Positions 16,087-18,453 of a DNA stretch of 18,453 nucleotides are shown piece by piece (position 1 is the first letter of the stretch; every line of letters starts with the position of its first letter). The notes below the pieces were generated by a model. It was not told the origin of the DNA and ran no database searches. It saw only the letters and a list, made by a program, of their open reading frames with translations. Both the position numbers and the translations under genes were made by a program. The DNA comes from Patescibacteria group bacterium. GTDB taxonomy: Bacteria > Patescibacteriota > WWE3 > UBA101185 > UBA10185. The stretch spans positions 1-18,453 of the forward strand of contig JAGPFW010000012.1 in NCBI GenBank assembly GCA_018056275.1, in the 5' to 3' direction.

Positions 16087-16165
16087 AAAATACTGGCCTA
16101 TTTTTGGTTGGCATACAACTTTACAAAAGAGCATTACCTAGTTTATAAACATTAGATTCACTCCC

Positions 16166-16199
16166 ATACAAAAACCCCGCAAAAGCGGGGCTTTTGTAT
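16166..16199 (-). terminator. Strong intrinsic terminator after HU
   Basis: The core is CCCCGC (16175-16180), loop AAAA, GCGGGG (16185-16190). On the minus strand the GC stem is followed by TTTTTGTAT. The pairing extends outward through ATACAAAA (16166-16173) and TTTTGTAT (16192-16199) with one mismatch (16174/16191). It ends the rny-ymdB-HU transcription unit 17 nt after the HU stop and insulates the glycan operon downstream. It is nearly symmetrical and could also stop plus-strand transcription, though no plus-strand gene runs into it. Confidence 0.93.
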
Positions 16200-16215
16200 A
16201 AAAGCGAATTAAGGG

Positions 16216-16491
16216 TTACTCCTTTACTTCGTCTTTTAATCCTTTTCCTGAACGGAACGCAGGTGTCTTTGTGGCGGGAATTCTCATTGGAGCTCCAGTT
16301 TGAGGATTTCTACCCATTCTAGCGGCTCTGGTTCTCACTTCAAATGTGCCAAAACCAGTCCAAGTTACTTTTTCTCCTTTAGAAAGAGCTGAAGAAACAA
16401 CCTCAGCTACTGCGTCTACGGCTTTTTTGGCATCAACCTTGGTTAACCCAGCCATATCAGCAACCATATCTATTAGTTGTGTTTTTGTCAT
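16216..16491 (-). CDS. hup: HU family nucleoid DNA-binding protein
   Basis: The 91-residue protein is exactly the size of HU/IHF subunits. It opens with the helical part MTKTQLIDMVADMAG and continues through KKAVDAVAEVVSSALSKGEKV. The signature GFGTFEVRTRAAR (46-58) is followed by GRNPQTGAPMRIPATKTPAF (60-79), which contains the RNPxTG arm that enters the minor groove and the intercalating proline. It should bind and bend DNA as a dimer, probably a homodimer since a single copy is seen here; HU and IHF subunits cannot always be told apart by eye. The ribosome site AAAGGGGGTG (16502-16511) is strong, with a 10-nt spacer. The gene follows ymdB by 46 nt, and an exact 14-bp palindrome lies in that gap. 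Confidence 0.97.
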   Translation of the reverse strand: MTKTQLIDMVADMAGLTKVDAKKAVDAVAEVVSSALSKGEKVTWTGFGTFEVRTRAARMGRNPQTGAPMRIPATKTPAFRSGKGLKDEVKE

Positions 16492-16527
16492 TGTTTTAGT
16501 GCACCCCCTTTCAAAAAACTGCCTGGC

Positions 16528-16541
16528 TTGATAATTATCAA
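16528..16541. repeat. Perfect 14-bp palindrome upstream of HU
   Basis: TTGATAATTATCAA reads the same on both strands and covers the ymdB stop codon. It lies 16 nt upstream of the HU ribosome site. It could be an operator, contain a -10-like GATAAT for an HU promoter, or occur by chance in AT-rich DNA. No matching -35 hexamer at the right distance was found. Confidence 0.5.
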
Positions 16542-17311
16542 AAGTCCAAACGACTTATTGTCTTTGTGACTGAATCTAATAATACACTCCTAAAGGCTGT
16601 TGCGCCAGTCTTTTCCCAATCAAATTTTTGGGGTCTTCCTGTTAGGAAGGAATTTATTATTATATCAGCCTTAACGCCAAGCACAGAATCTATATTTCCT
16701 GTCATTCCAACATCGGTTACGAACATAGTTCCATTAGATAAAGTTCTAAAATCACATGTGGGAATATGTGTATGAGTTCCCACAATTGCATCAACCTTTC
16801 CATCCAAATAAAATGCGAGGGCGTTTTTTTCACTGGTGGCTTCAGCGTGAAAATCTATCAAAGAAAAAACATTCTTTTGATCAGAGTATTGGCTTAATAT
16901 CTTTTCCGCTGTTGTAAATGGATCTTCTAAATATGAAAACTTGGAGGAAAAGGCTGTTCTTCCGAGAAGATTAATTAAAAGCAAATATCCCTTATCACCA
17001 AGATCAAACAACCCATGACCTTTTCCTGGAGCTTCCCCTGGGTAATTCGCGGCTCTAATAACAGGAAGATCGTCAATTTCGTACTCAAAATCCTTGTTAT
17101 GAAAGATATGATCACCGCCTGTAAAAAAATCGATACCAACTTCTTGCATTTCTTTTATGGTCTTTTCGCTGGCACCTCGTCCATGAGAAAGGTTATCCAC
17201 ACATGCAATCACAACAGAAATGCTATGTTTCCTTATTAAACCAGGCAAAACTTCCTTGACTATTTCTCTACCTGGCCTTCCAACTATGTCACCAATAAAC
17301 AAGATTTTCAT
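16538..17311 (-). CDS. ymdB: YmdB family metallophosphoesterase
   Basis: The family hydrolyses phosphodiesters, including 2',3'-cyclic nucleotides, and in Bacillus affects RNA turnover and biofilm choice. The 257 residues fit the usual 255-265. Motifs are IGDIVGRPGR (6-15, metal ligand Asp8), VDNLSHGRG (38-46), TGGDHIF (64-70), RAANYP (86-91), LIDFHAEATSEK (151-162, His155) and GTHTHIPTCD (178-187, His180 and His182). In B. subtilis YmdB the metal site, from memory, is D8, E39, N40, N67, H150, H175 and H177. Here positions 39 and 67 read Asp in place of Glu and Asn, both conservative. The start overlaps the stop of the 70-residue gene by 4 nt (ATGA) and lacks a good ribosome site, so translation is probably coupled. 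Confidence 0.94.
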   Translation of the reverse strand: MKILFIGDIVGRPGREIVKEVLPGLIRKHSISVVIACVDNLSHGRGASEKTIKEMQEVGIDFFTGGDHIFHNKDFEYEIDDLPVIRAANYPGEAPGKGHGLFDLGDKGYLLLINLLGRTAFSSKFSYLEDPFTTAEKILSQYSDQKNVFSLIDFHAEATSEKNALAFYLDGKVDAIVGTHTHIPTCDFRTLSNGTMFVTDVGMTGNIDSVLGVKADIIINSFLTGRPQKFDWEKTGATAFRSVLLDSVTKTISRLDF

Positions 17312-17520
17312 TTTTCTAATCTTTTAATCCTAAAATTATCTACTTCGTACAAATTCAGAATATTAACAGGTTCTTGAGCTGACAAAACAGAAACATATAT
17401 ACCACCTATTAAGAGAGCTAAGCCTAAAACTACCAAAAGGCTTTTAAACACGGAACTTATTACTTTTATTACGAAGGAGTACACAAGCACCAGTGCAATT
17501 AAAAGCAAAATGTAATACAT
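17308..17520 (-). CDS. Small membrane protein between rny and ymdB, unrecognised
   Basis: The 70-residue product has two hydrophobic stretches (about 2-18 and 27-46) separated by a short turn with one lysine, then a hydrophilic tail (49-70) ending in basic FRIKRLEK. The coding case rests on the exact ATGA overlap with ymdB, placement 27 nt after rny in the same direction, and GAAAGA a few nt before the ATG. The family is not recognised. Its place between a membrane-bound RNase and a phosphoesterase of RNA metabolism suggests, but does not show, a role in anchoring or regulating one of them. Confidence 0.75.
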   Translation of the reverse strand: MYYILLLIALVLVYSFVIKVISSVFKSLLVVLGLALLIGGIYVSVLSAQEPVNILNLYEVDNFRIKRLEK

Positions 17521-17547
17521 ATATATCTTTCACATCGTGAGCAATTC

Positions 17548-18453
17548 CTAGCGTGCTGTTTCTGAAATCCTGGTTTCCCTAATAACAGTTACATTGACAA
17601 CACCGGGATAGCTTTGCTCTAGCTCTATTTTACGAGCAATCTCTCGTGCAAGCAAGGCGGTAGAGGCATCATCTACTATCTTTGGTTCTACAAAAACCCG
17701 TACTTCCCTTCCAGCGGATATTGCGTAAGCTTTTTCCACACCATCAAAGGATAGTGCCGCCTCCTCCAAATCTTTCATCCTCTTGGAGAAAGACTCATAA
17801 TCTTCTGACCTTGCACCAGGCCGAGCGCCACTAATATGATCCGCTAAAGCTACTAAAGCCGATTCTATTGAGCTAAATTTGTCACCATGATGCTCCCTAA
17901 TACAAACTAATACTTCCTCAGAGATTCCTTTGCCTTGCAAGTATTCAATACCATGATCCACATGGCTCCCCTTTCCATCGGGAGAAAGTACCTTTCCTAT
18001 ATCATGTAATAGACAGCCAATTTTTACCGTTTCCACATTAGCGCCAATCTCCCTTGCTAAAACCATACCTATGTTAGTTACCTCCAGTGTGTGCTTAATT
18101 AAATTCTGGCCATAAGAAAATCTATACTTGAACTTACCCAATAAACTAACTATATCCTTTGGGAGGTCATAAACCCCCAACATATGGCATAATTTGTCAC
18201 CTTCTTTATAAATTATATGCTCCATGTCTTTTTGGGTTTCTTGAACCAACTCCTCAATTCTCACTGGCTGAATTCTCCCATCCGCTAACAATCTTTCTAA
18301 AGCAACTCTTCCTATTTCTCGCCTAACGGGGTCAAAGCAAGAAATAATTATGTCGCCGGGAGAAGAATCCAAATCCAATTCCACTCCTGTAAGCTTTTCA
18401 AATGTGGTTATATTTCTACCCTCTTTACCAATAATTCGCCCCTTCATCTCTGC
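17548..18453 (-). CDS. rny: Ribonuclease Y, C-terminal part (5' end beyond window)
   Basis: RNase Y is the membrane-anchored endoribonuclease that starts mRNA decay in many bacteria. The frame is open to the right edge, and the Met at 18447 is an internal residue. About 300 of roughly 510 residues are present, and the N-terminal membrane segment and coiled coil lie outside. Counting from that Met, GRIIGKEGRN (3-12) is the KH-domain GxxG motif. SYGQNLIKHTLEV (111-123) and LLHDIGKVLSPDGKGSH (146-162, with the metal-binding His148-Asp149 pair) belong to the HD domain. EHHGD (185-189), ALADHISGARPGARSE (200-215) and the C-terminal YPGVVNVTVIRETR (280-293) complete the family pattern. All HD residues seen are intact. 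The linkage to ymdB is as in Bacillus subtilis. Confidence 0.96.
   Translation of the reverse strand, partial: AEMKGRIIGKEGRNITTFEKLTGVELDLDSSPGDIIISCFDPVRREIGRVALERLLADGRIQPVRIEELVQETQKDMEHIIYKEGDKLCHMLGVYDLPKDIVSLLGKFKYRFSYGQNLIKHTLEVTNIGMVLAREIGANVETVKIGCLLHDIGKVLSPDGKGSHVDHGIEYLQGKGISEEVLVCIREHHGDKFSSIESALVALADHISGARPGARSEDYESFSKRMKDLEEAALSFDGVEKAYAISAGREVRVFVEPKIVDDASTALLAREIARKIELEQSYPGVVNVTVIRETRISETAR

Noticed and set aside
16141..16150. The exact 10-bp palindrome GTTTATAAAC between the HU terminator and the CAP promoter.
   Set aside because: Short AT-rich palindromes are frequent by chance in this composition, and no second copy or clear relation to the promoter was seen.

Overview
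The window looks like chromosomal DNA of a small-genome bacterium of the candidate phyla radiation (Patescibacteria; my impression is Microgenomates or Katanobacteria, but the sequence alone cannot prove it). The pointers are an AT-rich genome with tightly packed and overlapping genes, a bacterial Elp3, an rny-ymdB-HU housekeeping block, and a long glycan locus rich in polyprenyl-phosphate-sugar synthases. TGA is used as a stop codon (several ATGA overlaps), so code 11 applies, not the glycine-TGA code of some CPR lineages.

Layout. 1-1038 (+): the C-terminal part of an Elp3-type radical SAM/GNAT tRNA-modifying enzyme, cut by the window edge. 1039-1299: intergenic, with only weak hairpins. 1300-1704 (-): an unrecognised 134-residue protein with its own Shine-Dalgarno sequence and a plausible promoter, and with a 14-bp-stem inverted repeat lying over its stop codon. 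1837-16051 (-): about 14.2 kb and twelve genes on one strand, nearly all overlapping or separated by 12 nt or less. In transcription order they are a membrane-anchored CAP-domain protein, a small membrane protein, a GT2-GtrA fusion, an ALG5-like GT2, UDP-glucose 6-dehydrogenase, three GT4 glycosyltransferases, a GT39-like GT-C protein, a DPM1-like GT2, a DUF2079 membrane protein and a Wzx-type flippase. 16166-16199: a strong intrinsic terminator. 16216-18453 (-): HU, YmdB, a 70-residue membrane protein and the C-terminal part of RNase Y, cut by the right edge.

How the genes fit together (inference). The long operon reads as a cell-surface glycan locus. Ugd supplies UDP-glucuronate, the three GT4 enzymes would build a lipid-linked oligosaccharide from nucleotide sugars, and the flippase would export it. 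The three GT2 enzymes of the DPM1/ALG5 type would charge polyprenyl phosphate with single sugars, and the two multispanning proteins (GT39-like and DUF2079) could use these as donors outside the membrane. No initiating phosphoglycosyltransferase, Wzy polymerase or ligase is recognisable here, so the pathway is incomplete within the window. The CAP protein heading the operon could link the glycan to an extracytoplasmic wall or surface function.

The rny-ymdB block recalls the known adjacency of these genes in Bacillus subtilis, here with a small membrane protein between them and HU downstream. The most unusual points are the apparently leaderless promoter of the glycan operon, the triple-spanning CAP protein translationally coupled to a small membrane protein, two conservative metal-ligand substitutions in YmdB, and the orphan gene at 1300-1704. 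I see no clearly new defence or mobile system, no CRISPR array, and no tRNA or rRNA gene. No gene-free stretch exceeds 300 bases.
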